A stretch of 21,006 bases of DNA from Bacillota bacterium (lineage in GTDB: Bacteria > Bacillota > Clostridia > Lachnospirales > Lachnospiraceae): assembly GCA_023436065.1 (NCBI GenBank), contig JAEZKU010000070.1:1-21006 (forward strand), given 5' to 3'. Shown piece after piece: positions 15,191 to 21,006 of the stretch. Both the position numbers and the translations under genes were made by a program. Numbering within the stretch: the first letter of the stretch is position 1; every line of letters starts with the position of its first letter. The notes beneath the pieces are model-generated. The model had not been told where the DNA came from. It saw nothing but the letters and a program-made list of their open reading frames with translations, and did not search any database.

Positions 15191-15256
15191 TTGGTTGAAA
15201 AGCCTTAAAAGGTATAATATAATTGGGAATGGAGTATTAAAATAGTAATAAGGAGG
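15191..15256 (+). promoter_or_regulatory. Promoter and ribosome site of the cellobiose phosphorylase gene
   Basis: A perfect TATAAT at 15213-15218 with a weak -35 TTGGTT (15191-15196, 16-nt spacer), then a perfect AAGGAGG at 15250-15256 nine nt before ATG. The weak -35 suggests activation by a factor, and the strong ribosome site suggests high expression. Confidence 0.6.
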
Positions 15257-15265
15257 ATATATACA

Positions 15266-17704
15266 ATGCAGTTTGGTTATTTTGATGATTCTAAGAAGGA
15301 GTATGTTATTACGACACCTACTACTCCGTATCCTTGGATCAATTACCTGGGATCCCAGGCGTTCTTTTCCTTGATTTCGAATACCGCCGGAGGCTATAGC
15401 TTTTATAAGGATGCGAAGCTGAGGAGAATTACACGTTATCGTTATAATAATGTGCCTTTGGATCTTGGAGGCGGTCGTTATTATTATATTAACGATGAGG
15501 GAGATGTATCGGCTCCTGGTTGGGCTCCGGTCAAGAAGGAACTCGATAAAAATGAAAGCAGACATGGTATGGGCTACACAAAGATTACCGGCGCAAGGGG
15601 AGGCGTAGAAACAGAGGTAACCTTCTTCGTACCCATGGATACCAATGCCGAGGTACACAAGGTAGTGGTAAAGAATACTTCCGGTAAGAAAAAGCAGGTG
15701 AAGCTGTTCTCTTTCTTAGAGTGGTGTCTGTGGAATGCACAGGATGACTCCACCAACTTCCAGAGAAATTATAATACCGGTGAGGTAGAAATCAAAGGTT
15801 CCGTAATCTATCATAAAACGGAATACAAGGAAAGACGTGATCACTATGCGTTCTTTTCTGTAAACGCTCCGATTGCTGGTTTTGATTCCGACCGCGAGAG
15901 CTTTATGGGAACCTACAATGGTTTTGATAATCCTCAGGCTGTATTTGCAGGAAAATCAAATAACTCCGTGGCAGACGGATGGCATCCGATTGCTTCCCAC
16001 TGTCTGGAGGTTAATTTAGAGCCCGGCGAGAGCAAGGAATATGTGTTTATGCTGGGATATGTAGAGAATGCTTTCGAAGAGAAATGGGAAAGCAAGAATG
16101 TCATTAATAAGATGAAAGCGGAAGAGATGATTGCACGCTTTGCGACTACAGAGGCTGTGGACAAGGCTTTTGCAGAACTGGCTGCTAATTGGGATCAGCT
16201 GTTATCCAAATACAAGGTGGAATCAGCTGATGAGAAGCTGAACCGTCAGGTCAATATCTGGAACCAGTATCAGTGTATGGTTACCTTTAACCTGTCCAGA
16301 AGTGCTTCTTACTTTGAGTCCGGTATCGGCAGAGGTATGGGCTTCCGTGATTCTAATCAGGATCTCTTGGGCTTCGTTCATCAGATTCCGGATCGTGCAA
16401 GAGAAAGAATTATCGACCTTGCTTCCACACAGCTGCAGGATGGCGGTGCTTACCATCAATATCAGCCGCTTACCAAGAAGGGCAACGATGAAATTGGAGG
16501 CAACTTCAATGATGATCCGTTGTGGTTGGTGCTTGCAGTGACCTCCTATATCAAGGAGACCGGAGATTTCTCCATCCTTGAGGTTATGACACCCTTTGAT
16601 AATGATGAGACAACAGCGACTCCACTGGCAGATCACCTGAGGCGTTCCATTGATCATGTTATCAATAACGTAGGTCCTCACGGACTTCCATTGATCGGTC
16701 GTGCAGACTGGAATGACTGTCTGAACTTAAACTGCTTCTCCACAGAACCCGGTGAGTCCTTCCAGACCTCCACCAGCAAGGATGGCAGAGTGGCAGAGTC
16801 CGTCATGATTGCAGGTATGTTCTGCTATATCGGTGAGGAATATATCGCCTTAATGAATAAGATCGGTAACACAGCTGAAGCGGACAGAGTAAAGGCAGAA
16901 GTAAAGAAGATGCGCGATGTCATCATGAAGGACGGCTGGGATGGTTCCTGGTTCCTTCGTGCTTACGATGATTTTGGCAAGAAGATCGGTAGTGATGAGA
17001 ACGAGGAAGGCAAGATCTTCATCGAGTCACAGGGTCTTTGTATTATGGGTAACTGCGGAACAGAGGATGGAAAAGCGATCAAAGCTCTGGATGCAGTAGA
17101 GGAACGCCTCGGAACCAAGTACGGTCTCGTGCTTCAGAACCCTGCATTTACAAAATATTATGTTGAATACGGTGAAATCTCCACTTATCCGGCCGGTTAT
17201 AAGGAAAATGCCGGAATCTTCTGCCATAACAACGCATGGATTATGGTTGCGGAAGCGCAGATGGGAAGAGGAGATAAAGCCTTTGATTACTATACAAGAA
17301 TTGCACCTTCCTATACAGAAGAATATTCAGAGATCCATCGTATGGAGCCCTATGTATATTCCCAGATGGTAGCAGGTAAGGATGCAAGACGCCATGGTGA
17401 AGCGAAGAACTCCTGGCTGACAGGTACTGCTTCCTGGAACTTTGTAGCGATCTCCCAGGCCATCCTCGGCATTAAGCCCGAGTATGACGGATTACAGGTG
17501 GATCCCTCCATACCGAAGGCTTGGGACGGATATAAAGTGACCCGTGAATTCAGAGGAGATACCTACCACATCACAGTGAAGAACCCGAACCATGTAAGTA
17601 AGGGAGTAGTGAAGCTGGTTGTGGACGGCAAGGAAGTACAGGGCAACATCATCCCTCTGGCCGGCGATAAAAAGGCACATCAGGTTGAGGTAGTGCTTGG
17701 ATAA
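15266..17704 (+). CDS. Cellobiose phosphorylase (GH94)
   Basis: Splits cellobiose with phosphate into glucose 1-phosphate and glucose in the cytosol, saving ATP during growth on cellulose products. Seen: an N-terminal beta-sandwich domain (about 1-290), then the helical (alpha/alpha)6 barrel with RGMGFRDSNQDLLGFVHQIP (about 350-370), GGAYHQYQPLTKKGN and GGNFNDDPLWLV near 414. RADWNDCLNLNCFS follows at 479-492, with D481 or D484 the catalytic acid. A C-terminal part contains YGEISTYPAGYKENAGIFCHNN. At 812 residues it equals known clostridial cellobiose phosphorylases (about 811), and these motifs fit that activity better than cellodextrin, laminaribiose or chitobiose phosphorylase. It is a single gene without transporter or regulator beside it, ended by a strong terminator. 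Codon use looks like that of a well-expressed gene. Confidence 0.95.
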   Translation: MQFGYFDDSKKEYVITTPTTPYPWINYLGSQAFFSLISNTAGGYSFYKDAKLRRITRYRYNNVPLDLGGGRYYYINDEGDVSAPGWAPVKKELDKNESRHGMGYTKITGARGGVETEVTFFVPMDTNAEVHKVVVKNTSGKKKQVKLFSFLEWCLWNAQDDSTNFQRNYNTGEVEIKGSVIYHKTEYKERRDHYAFFSVNAPIAGFDSDRESFMGTYNGFDNPQAVFAGKSNNSVADGWHPIASHCLEVNLEPGESKEYVFMLGYVENAFEEKWESKNVINKMKAEEMIARFATTEAVDKAFAELAANWDQLLSKYKVESADEKLNRQVNIWNQYQCMVTFNLSRSASYFESGIGRGMGFRDSNQDLLGFVHQIPDRARERIIDLASTQLQDGGAYHQYQPLTKKGNDEIGGNFNDDPLWLVLAVTSYIKETGDFSILEVMTPFDNDETTATPLADHLRRSIDHVINNVGPHGLPLIGRADWNDCLNLNCFSTEPGESFQTSTSKDGRVAESVMIAGMFCYIGEEYIALMNKIGNTAEADRVKAEVKKMRDVIMKDGWDGSWFLRAYDDFGKKIGSDENEEGKIFIESQGLCIMGNCGTEDGKAIKALDAVEERLGTKYGLVLQNPAFTKYYVEYGEISTYPAGYKENAGIFCHNNAWIMVAEAQMGRGDKAFDYYTRIAPSYTEEYSEIHRMEPYVYSQMVAGKDARRHGEAKNSWLTGTASWNFVAISQAILGIKPEYDGLQVDPSIPKAWDGYKVTREFRGDTYHITVKNPNHVSKGVVKLVVDGKEVQGNIIPLAGDKKAHQVEVVLG

Positions 17705-17726
17705 TACAGCCTGCTTCTGCTATAAT
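17697..17726 (+). promoter_or_regulatory. Possible promoter of the CPBP gene, inside the end of the phosphorylase gene
   Basis: TGCTATAAT at 17718-17726 is a perfect -10 with the extended TG; TTGGAT (17697-17702, 18-nt spacer) is a partial -35. Transcription from here would meet the hairpin at 17761-17816 before the CPBP gene. Confidence 0.45.
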
Positions 17727-17760
17727 TTCTGTTAAAGTAATTAGAATTCGATAGAACGAC

Positions 17761-17816
17761 AAGAGGCTGCTGCAAAATGATGAGAGAAATCGGACATTTT
17801 GCAGTGGTCTCTTTTT
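17761..17816 (+). terminator. Intrinsic terminator after cellobiose phosphorylase
   Basis: About 19 continuous pairs between 17761-17779 and 17795-17813 (core GCAAAATG/CATTTTGC, outer part with several G-U pairs), then CTTTTT. If the upstream TATAAT is active this also acts as an attenuator for the CPBP gene. Confidence 0.87.
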
Positions 17817-17852
17817 ACAACCCTGAGTTAACAGGGAAAGGACGGGAATGCT

Positions 17853-18689
17853 TTGAAAAACTATTTTAGGCTGGGAATACTGCCGTATTTAATAGCAGAA
17901 GGAATACTTTTTTCGCTATCATTTTTTATTATTCTTCTTTTTGAGCTTATGGTTGGCCTCCGCCTTGGTCTCAGTCAGGGAATGGAGGCTTTCAAAAACC
18001 TGGAAGGCTTGACGGAGATACTGAATCATGCTCTATCCCAGGGAGCAGGTTATCAGCTTTCGGTACTTACTGTAGCTGTCTGGGGAGTCATATCGTTCTT
18101 CTGGTATCGGATTGAGACAAACGGTGAAGTACACGCTAAAGCAGAGGATTTTCTATCAGGAACGAATCTGCTGCTGTTTCTTCTTCTTGGATTGGGGGGA
18201 CAAGGCTTCTTTACCGGGGCAATCAGATTATTGGTGGGCAGCTTTCCGAAGTTTTTTGAGTCTTATACAGAAACAATGAGAGGTCTGACAGAGGGGAATA
18301 TATTTGTTGTTGTGTTATATACGGTGCTGATCGCTCCCATAGCTGAGGAAATAGTTTTTCGTGGTGTAATTCTGCATAAGGCAAGAAGAGTACTTCCCTT
18401 TATCGGGGCTAATGTTCTGCAGGCAGCATTCTTCGGAATGTATCACCAGAATATTGTCCAGGGAATCTATGCGGCTTTGCTTGGCTTCCTATTCGGACTG
18501 GTTTGTCGGAAATACAATTCTCTTTATGCCCCAATCCTGCTTCATATTCTGGTAAATGCCAGTGCCTATCTGGTGATGACCCAGCCGACATCTGTGCTTG
18601 GTAACCTTATGATGCTGAGTGGAAGCGTGGGGATTATGGCTGCTTCAATATACTGCTTGAAGCTGTGGAGGTTTCATGGCAATCCGTAG
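17853..18689 (+). CDS. CPBP-family intramembrane metalloprotease
   Basis: CPBP (Abi/Rce1-like) proteases cut within membranes; bacterial members work in bacteriocin self-protection, protein processing or sorting. Seen: about eight hydrophobic segments, with the three family motifs: E165-E166-x-x-x-R170 in AEEIVFRG, the F-x-x-x-H motif ending at H198 (FGMYH), and H231-x-x-x-N235 in HILVN. All expected metal and catalytic residues are present, so the protein should be active. At 278 residues its length is typical. The start is taken as TTG 17853, ten nt after AAAGGA; the ATG at 17848 is out of frame and stops at once. No bacteriocin gene is visible beside it, so its substrate is unknown. Confidence 0.88.
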   Translation: MKNYFRLGILPYLIAEGILFSLSFFIILLFELMVGLRLGLSQGMEAFKNLEGLTEILNHALSQGAGYQLSVLTVAVWGVISFFWYRIETNGEVHAKAEDFLSGTNLLLFLLLGLGGQGFFTGAIRLLVGSFPKFFESYTETMRGLTEGNIFVVVLYTVLIAPIAEEIVFRGVILHKARRVLPFIGANVLQAAFFGMYHQNIVQGIYAALLGFLFGLVCRKYNSLYAPILLHILVNASAYLVMTQPTSVLGNLMMLSGSVGIMAASIYCLKLWRFHGNP

Positions 18690-19235
18690 AGTGGGTTCAG
18701 AATATGAAGAAGGATAAATTTTTGTTGCAATTTCTTCCTTTATCATATAAGATACTACTAACAACTGAATGCATAGAAATCGTTATGGACAGTAGCGGCA
18801 TAGCTGAAGTGAGAGAAAAGTTCAGCTCCGATTTTTCTAACGTACCCTGCAGGGACGGGAAGAAGACAATCGGATCAAGCACAAAACCAAAGCGATTTCA
18901 ATTTTCCAAATGGATGGTCTTGACCTTGGAACATTTCCCGGCAGGAACTGGATATTTGTATAAAATACTGAATAAGCTTATTTTATAAGGTATAATACTT
19001 ATCACATATGTGCCGGTGAATGAGATTCTGTTACTGACAGCAGGCTCCTTCCGGCATATTTTTTTGTCTGTATGCAAATTGTCAGGGAAAAGAGCCTGAC
19101 ATATGATCGGGATGCCGTAGAGCAGAAACATTCCTGAAAGTGTGACTGAGGGAAGGGAAGTCTTTGGAGGATGGTTTTCAGCTGTGAAATTGACCAATAC
19201 TATGATTAGATTGGAACAATCAGAAGGAGAATATT
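18690..19235. other. 546-bp stretch without a recognisable gene
   Basis: An open frame up to 18988 (107 codons if begun inside the CPBP gene) has no ribosome site and no recognisable family. It may be chance or a decayed gene. Downstream come a TATAAT (18991-18996, poor -35), the hairpin at 19008-19065, a perfect TGTCAGG/CCTGACA hairpin (19080-19101), and a purine-rich stretch up to the ECF gene's ribosome site. I recognise no known riboswitch (the TPP, FMN, cobalamin and preQ1 signature sequences are absent). Confidence 0.5.
19008..19065 (+). terminator. Hairpin with T-run between the CPBP and ECF genes
   Basis: ATGTGCCGG (19008-19016) pairs with CCGGCATAT (19051-19059, one G-U), the loop contains a CTGT/ACAG hairpin, and seven T follow. 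It may end the CPBP transcript 320 nt after its stop, or be an attenuator for the ECF gene. Confidence 0.7.
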
Positions 19236-19859
19236 ATGAAGACTATCACAAATCAAAGAACCTTAACAGTAGTACAGCTGGGGTTATTCACAGCAATCAT
19301 CTTATTGATGGCATTTACGCCACTTGGGTACATTAAAACTGCAGGACTTGAGATCACATTATTGGTGGTTCCGGTTGCTGTTGGTGCAATCGTTCTTGGA
19401 CCAATGGCTGGGGCGGTTCTTGGAGGGATTTTCGGCTTGACCAGCTTCATACAATGCTTTGGAGCCAGTCCTTTTGGAGCAATGCTTCTTGGAATTAATC
19501 CCGTCGGCACCTTTATCGTCTGCGTTGTTGCCCGTGTGTTGATGGGATGGCTGACAGGTCTTATATTCCTGGCATTGAAGAAGGGACATCATACCAGAGT
19601 AATATCACATGCCGGCGCAAGCTTGATCGGACCGCTGCTAAATACTTTCTTTTTTATGACTTTATTATTGCTGTTCTTCTATAAGACAGAATTTATCCAG
19701 GGGATCGCAGGACAGCTTGGTACGACGAATATATTTGCCTTTGTGCTTGCTTTTGTCGGCATTAACGGTCTTGTGGAGGCAATTGCCTGCTTTGTGCTAG
19801 GCGCAGCTGTATCCAAGGCACTGGATCTGTTTGCGAAAAGATCCGGAGCGCGGGTATAA
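19236..19859 (+). CDS. ECF transporter S component (vitamin uptake)
   Basis: S components bind a vitamin or cofactor precursor in the membrane and share an EcfA/EcfA'/EcfT energising module encoded elsewhere. Seen: 207 residues with about six hydrophobic segments. The first contains the family hallmark LGLFTAIILLMAFTPLGYI, followed by VPVAVGAIVLGPMAGAVLGGIFGLTSF and a long hydrophobic C-terminal half. This pattern suits the PanT/CbrT-like branch (pantothenate or cobalamin), but the substrate cannot be fixed from sequence. A GAAGGAG ribosome site precedes ATG 19236. It is a solo gene, as expected for a group II system. With coaX in the same window pantothenate would make sense, but the 8-kb distance makes this weak. 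Confidence 0.87.
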   Translation: MKTITNQRTLTVVQLGLFTAIILLMAFTPLGYIKTAGLEITLLVVPVAVGAIVLGPMAGAVLGGIFGLTSFIQCFGASPFGAMLLGINPVGTFIVCVVARVLMGWLTGLIFLALKKGHHTRVISHAGASLIGPLLNTFFFMTLLLLFFYKTEFIQGIAGQLGTTNIFAFVLAFVGINGLVEAIACFVLGAAVSKALDLFAKRSGARV

Positions 19860-19881
19860 ACGAAGCTGTAATATCATTAAA

Positions 19882-19934
19882 GTGTCAAAAGGTGCTTCGC
19901 ACTTTTCCAACAACAGCAGATTGCCATTGCAAGC
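19882..19934. repeat. Half copy of the nested palindromic repeat
   Basis: Same order and same 53-nt length as the left half of the repeat at 14880-14932: GTGTCAAAA, a side hairpin (GTGC-TTC-GCAC), TTTT, a 13-nt block, then GCCATTGCAAGC. By hand about 33 of 53 positions match. The hairpin has a different sequence but is kept, which points to a conserved structure. The right half is missing or degenerate; TTTTTGTTGACAT (19942-19954) resembles the right terminal repeat. Confidence 0.6.
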
Positions 19935-19947
19935 TAAAATATTTTTG

Positions 19948-19976
19948 TTGACATACAATTAACGGCATGTTACAAT
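19948..19976 (+). promoter_or_regulatory. infC operon promoter
   Basis: TTGACA (19948-19953), 17-nt spacer, TACAAT (19971-19976) with an extended TG at 19968-19969: the strongest promoter match in the window. It fits a ribosomal operon and starts just after the repeat half copy. Confidence 0.85.
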
Positions 19977-19983
19977 ATTCTAG

Positions 19984-20220
19984 CTGTGAATATTGTGTGA
20001 CAATATTTACAAGGTTAAAGAAGAGAATCCATCTCTCACCCATAGCGTAAAGTGATTTACTGTGAACGGGTTATATAAATGTAAATAGAGCATTTACATT
20101 TTTGTGACGAAGCATACAAGTTTTATGGATGCATTCAGGTGGATAATCTTTTTATCCACCTTTTTTTATTGCATAAGCAATATATCCCATGTAACAGTGA
20201 ACTTATAACCTATGGAGGTG
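19984..20220 (+). promoter_or_regulatory. infC leader with attenuator (L20-leader type)
   Basis: About 240 nt of leader contains GTAAA/TTTAC (20046-20060), AAATGTAAAT/ATTTACATTT (20077-20101, followed by T's) and a full terminator at 20138-20167 far upstream of infC. In low-GC Firmicutes the infC-rpmI-rplT leader is bound by L20, which promotes premature termination. Position and architecture fit; I cannot verify the L20 binding consensus by eye. Confidence 0.6.
20138..20167 (+). terminator. Attenuator terminator in the infC leader
   Basis: A perfect 9-bp stem GGTGGATAA (20138-20146) / TTATCCACC (20152-20160), loop TCTTT, then seven T. It lies 60 nt before the infC start on the same transcript. 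Confidence 0.88.
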
Positions 20221-20227
20221 TAGTACT

Positions 20228-20734
20228 ATTAGCGATTTAATGATTAACGAACAAATCAGAGACAAAGAAGTTCGGTTGATTGGTGAAGACGGTGAGCAGT
20301 TAGGAATAGTGTCTTCTAAGGATGCATTGAAGCTTGCGAAGGATGCTAATCTTGATCTTGTCAAAATAGCTCCCACAGCAAAACCACCGGTTTGTAAGAT
20401 TATCGATTATGGTAAATACAGATACGAGATGGCCAGAAAAGAAAAAGAAGCCAAGAAGAAGCAGAAGGTAACCGATGTGAAGGAAATCAGACTATCACCC
20501 AACATTGATGATAATGATCTGAATACAAAGGCGAACCAAGCGCGTAAATTTCTTACTCACGGTGATAAAGTGAAGGTTGCATTACGTTTTCGCGGTCGAG
20601 AAATGGCTCATACAGCCTCCTCCAAGGTAATCTTGGATAATTTCTTTACGAAGCTCGAGGATATTGCAGTAATTGAAAAACCTGCAAAGCTCGAGGGAAG
20701 AAGTATGATTATGTTCTTAACAGAAAAACGTTAA
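20228..20734 (+). CDS. infC: Translation initiation factor IF-3 (ATT start)
   Basis: IF3 binds the 30S subunit, prevents premature 50S joining and rejects non-canonical start codons. Seen: the N-domain motif MINEQIRDKEVRLIGEDGEQLGI; a Lys-rich linker (about 75-95, MARKEKEAKKKQK); a C-domain with VKEIRLSPNIDDNDL, KFLTHGDKVKVALRFRGREM, and ending ..LEGRSMIMFLTEKR. Start: the ribosome site GGAGG (20214-20218) is nine nt before ATT at 20228, which reads ISDLMINEQ in frame. The first ATG (20240) is 21 nt away, too far. A rare AUU start is the known device by which IF3 represses its own gene in many bacteria. The result is 168 residues, normal length. rpmI follows 85 nt later, with rplT expected beyond the window. 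Confidence 0.95.
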   Translation: MSDLMINEQIRDKEVRLIGEDGEQLGIVSSKDALKLAKDANLDLVKIAPTAKPPVCKIIDYGKYRYEMARKEKEAKKKQKVTDVKEIRLSPNIDDNDLNTKANQARKFLTHGDKVKVALRFRGREMAHTASSKVILDNFFTKLEDIAVIEKPAKLEGRSMIMFLTEKR

Positions 20735-20750
20735 AATACTAAAATTTAAG

Positions 20751-20794
20751 CAGCCTTTCGGATGCCGCATACTGAACGGATGCATATCCGGCTG
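20751..20794 (+). other. Possible RNA structure between infC and rpmI
   Basis: CAGC/GCTG and CGGAT/ATCCG stems with an internal bulge can fold upstream of the rpmI ribosome site (AAGGAGG at about 20806-20812). There is no T-run, so it is not a terminator. It may protect the mRNA or take part in L20 control. Confidence 0.35.
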
Positions 20795-20819
20795 TATTAA
20801 TTATTAAGGAGGAATTATC

Positions 20820-21006
20820 ATGCCCAAGTTAAAAACAAGCAGAGCAGCAGCAAAGCGTTTCAAAGTAACAGGAACCGGAAAATTAAAGAGAATGAAGGCT
20901 TATAAGAGCCATATCTTAACGAAGAAATCCGCAAAAAGAAAGAGGAATCTGAGAAAAGGAACTATGACGGATTCAACTAATATCAAAAACATGAAGAAAA
21001 TCTTAC
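20820..21006 (+). CDS. rpmI: 50S ribosomal protein L35, 5' part
   Basis: The window ends inside this gene; 62 of an expected ~65 codons are visible. Seen: MPKLKTSRAAAKRFKVTGTGKLKR followed by a strongly basic stretch with KKSAKRKRNLRKGT, the typical L35 sequence. L35 is a small large-subunit protein. A perfect AAGGAGG precedes ATG 20820. Its position right after infC is the universal infC-rpmI-rplT order, and expression is expected to follow the infC leader control. Confidence 0.97.
   Translation, partial: MPKLKTSRAAAKRFKVTGTGKLKRMKAYKSHILTKKSAKRKRNLRKGTMTDSTNIKNMKKIL

Noticed and set aside
15185..15658. 157-codon minus-strand frame over the start of the phosphorylase gene
   Set aside because: It lies opposite strongly conserved GH94 coding sequence and has no own ribosome site; an antisense shadow.
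16223..16681. 152-codon minus-strand frame inside the phosphorylase gene
   Set aside because: Overlaps the most conserved part of GH94; antisense shadow.
18665..18988. 107-codon open frame overlapping the end of the CPBP gene
   Set aside because: No ribosome site before its ATGs, no recognisable domain, ordinary-looking amino-acid mix of a chance frame; retained only as possible gene debris.
19142..19235. A known riboswitch (TPP, FMN or cobalamin) before the ECF gene
   Set aside because: The purine-rich GAGGGAAGGGAAG stretch resembles parts of such elements, but the required conserved segments are absent.
1..21006. CRISPR array, tRNA, rRNA, transposase or phage genes
   Set aside because: No regularly spaced direct repeats, no tRNA-like folds or rRNA segments seen, and no such protein families among the frames.

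Overview
The window looks like chromosomal DNA of a low-to-mid GC anaerobic Firmicute, most likely a Lachnospiraceae (Clostridium cluster XIVa) member. The reasons are the Shine-Dalgarno strength (AGGAGG/GGAGG almost everywhere), the gene order rpmE - DUF1385 - prmC - prfA at one end and infC - rpmI at the other, a zinc-type L31, an archaeal/fungal-type aspartate-semialdehyde dehydrogenase, and a cellobiose phosphorylase very close in motif content to those of cellulolytic clostridia. The assignment is an inference from protein resemblance; no rRNA is present.

Layout. 1-3840: a translation block: the end of rpmE with its terminator, a DUF1385 (YqhQ-like) membrane protein, prmC and its substrate prfA, closed by a strong terminator. 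3890-6373: a promoter and a TrmH/SpoU RNA methyltransferase, followed closely by a VTC-type polyphosphate polymerase and a DUF4956 membrane protein, closed by a perfect 12-bp hairpin terminator. 6420-9012: an NfeD-like membrane protein and a separately promoted LtaS-type phosphoglycerol transferase, both envelope genes. 9060-11677: argF behind a promoter covered by two ARG-box-like sites, then two small genes of unknown function and coaX. 11770-12753: dusB. 12810-14101: asd with its own promoter and a terminator that can serve both strands.

14125-17816: a minus-strand, single-pass membrane protein of unknown function diverges from a cellobiose phosphorylase gene. The 436-bp gap between them holds a ~110-bp nested palindromic repeat. 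17853-19859: a CPBP-family intramembrane protease and an ECF-transporter S component, separated by ~550 bp of apparently non-coding, hairpin-rich DNA. 19882-21006: a half copy of the same repeat, the infC promoter, an attenuated leader, infC with a non-canonical ATT start, and the beginning of rpmI.

How the genes fit together: most are single housekeeping genes or short operons rather than one pathway. Functional pairs are PrmC/RF1 (methylation of the GGQ glutamine), VTC/DUF4956 (polyphosphate or related polymer synthesis at the membrane) and IF3/L35 (autoregulated ribosome operon). A possible but unproven link is an ECF vitamin S component with CoaX if its substrate is pantothenate. The least explained material is the structured repeat at 14876-14990 with its equal-length half copy at 19882-19934, the VTC/DUF4956 pair, and the non-coding stretch before the ECF gene. 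I found no CRISPR array, tRNA, rRNA, transposase or phage gene.
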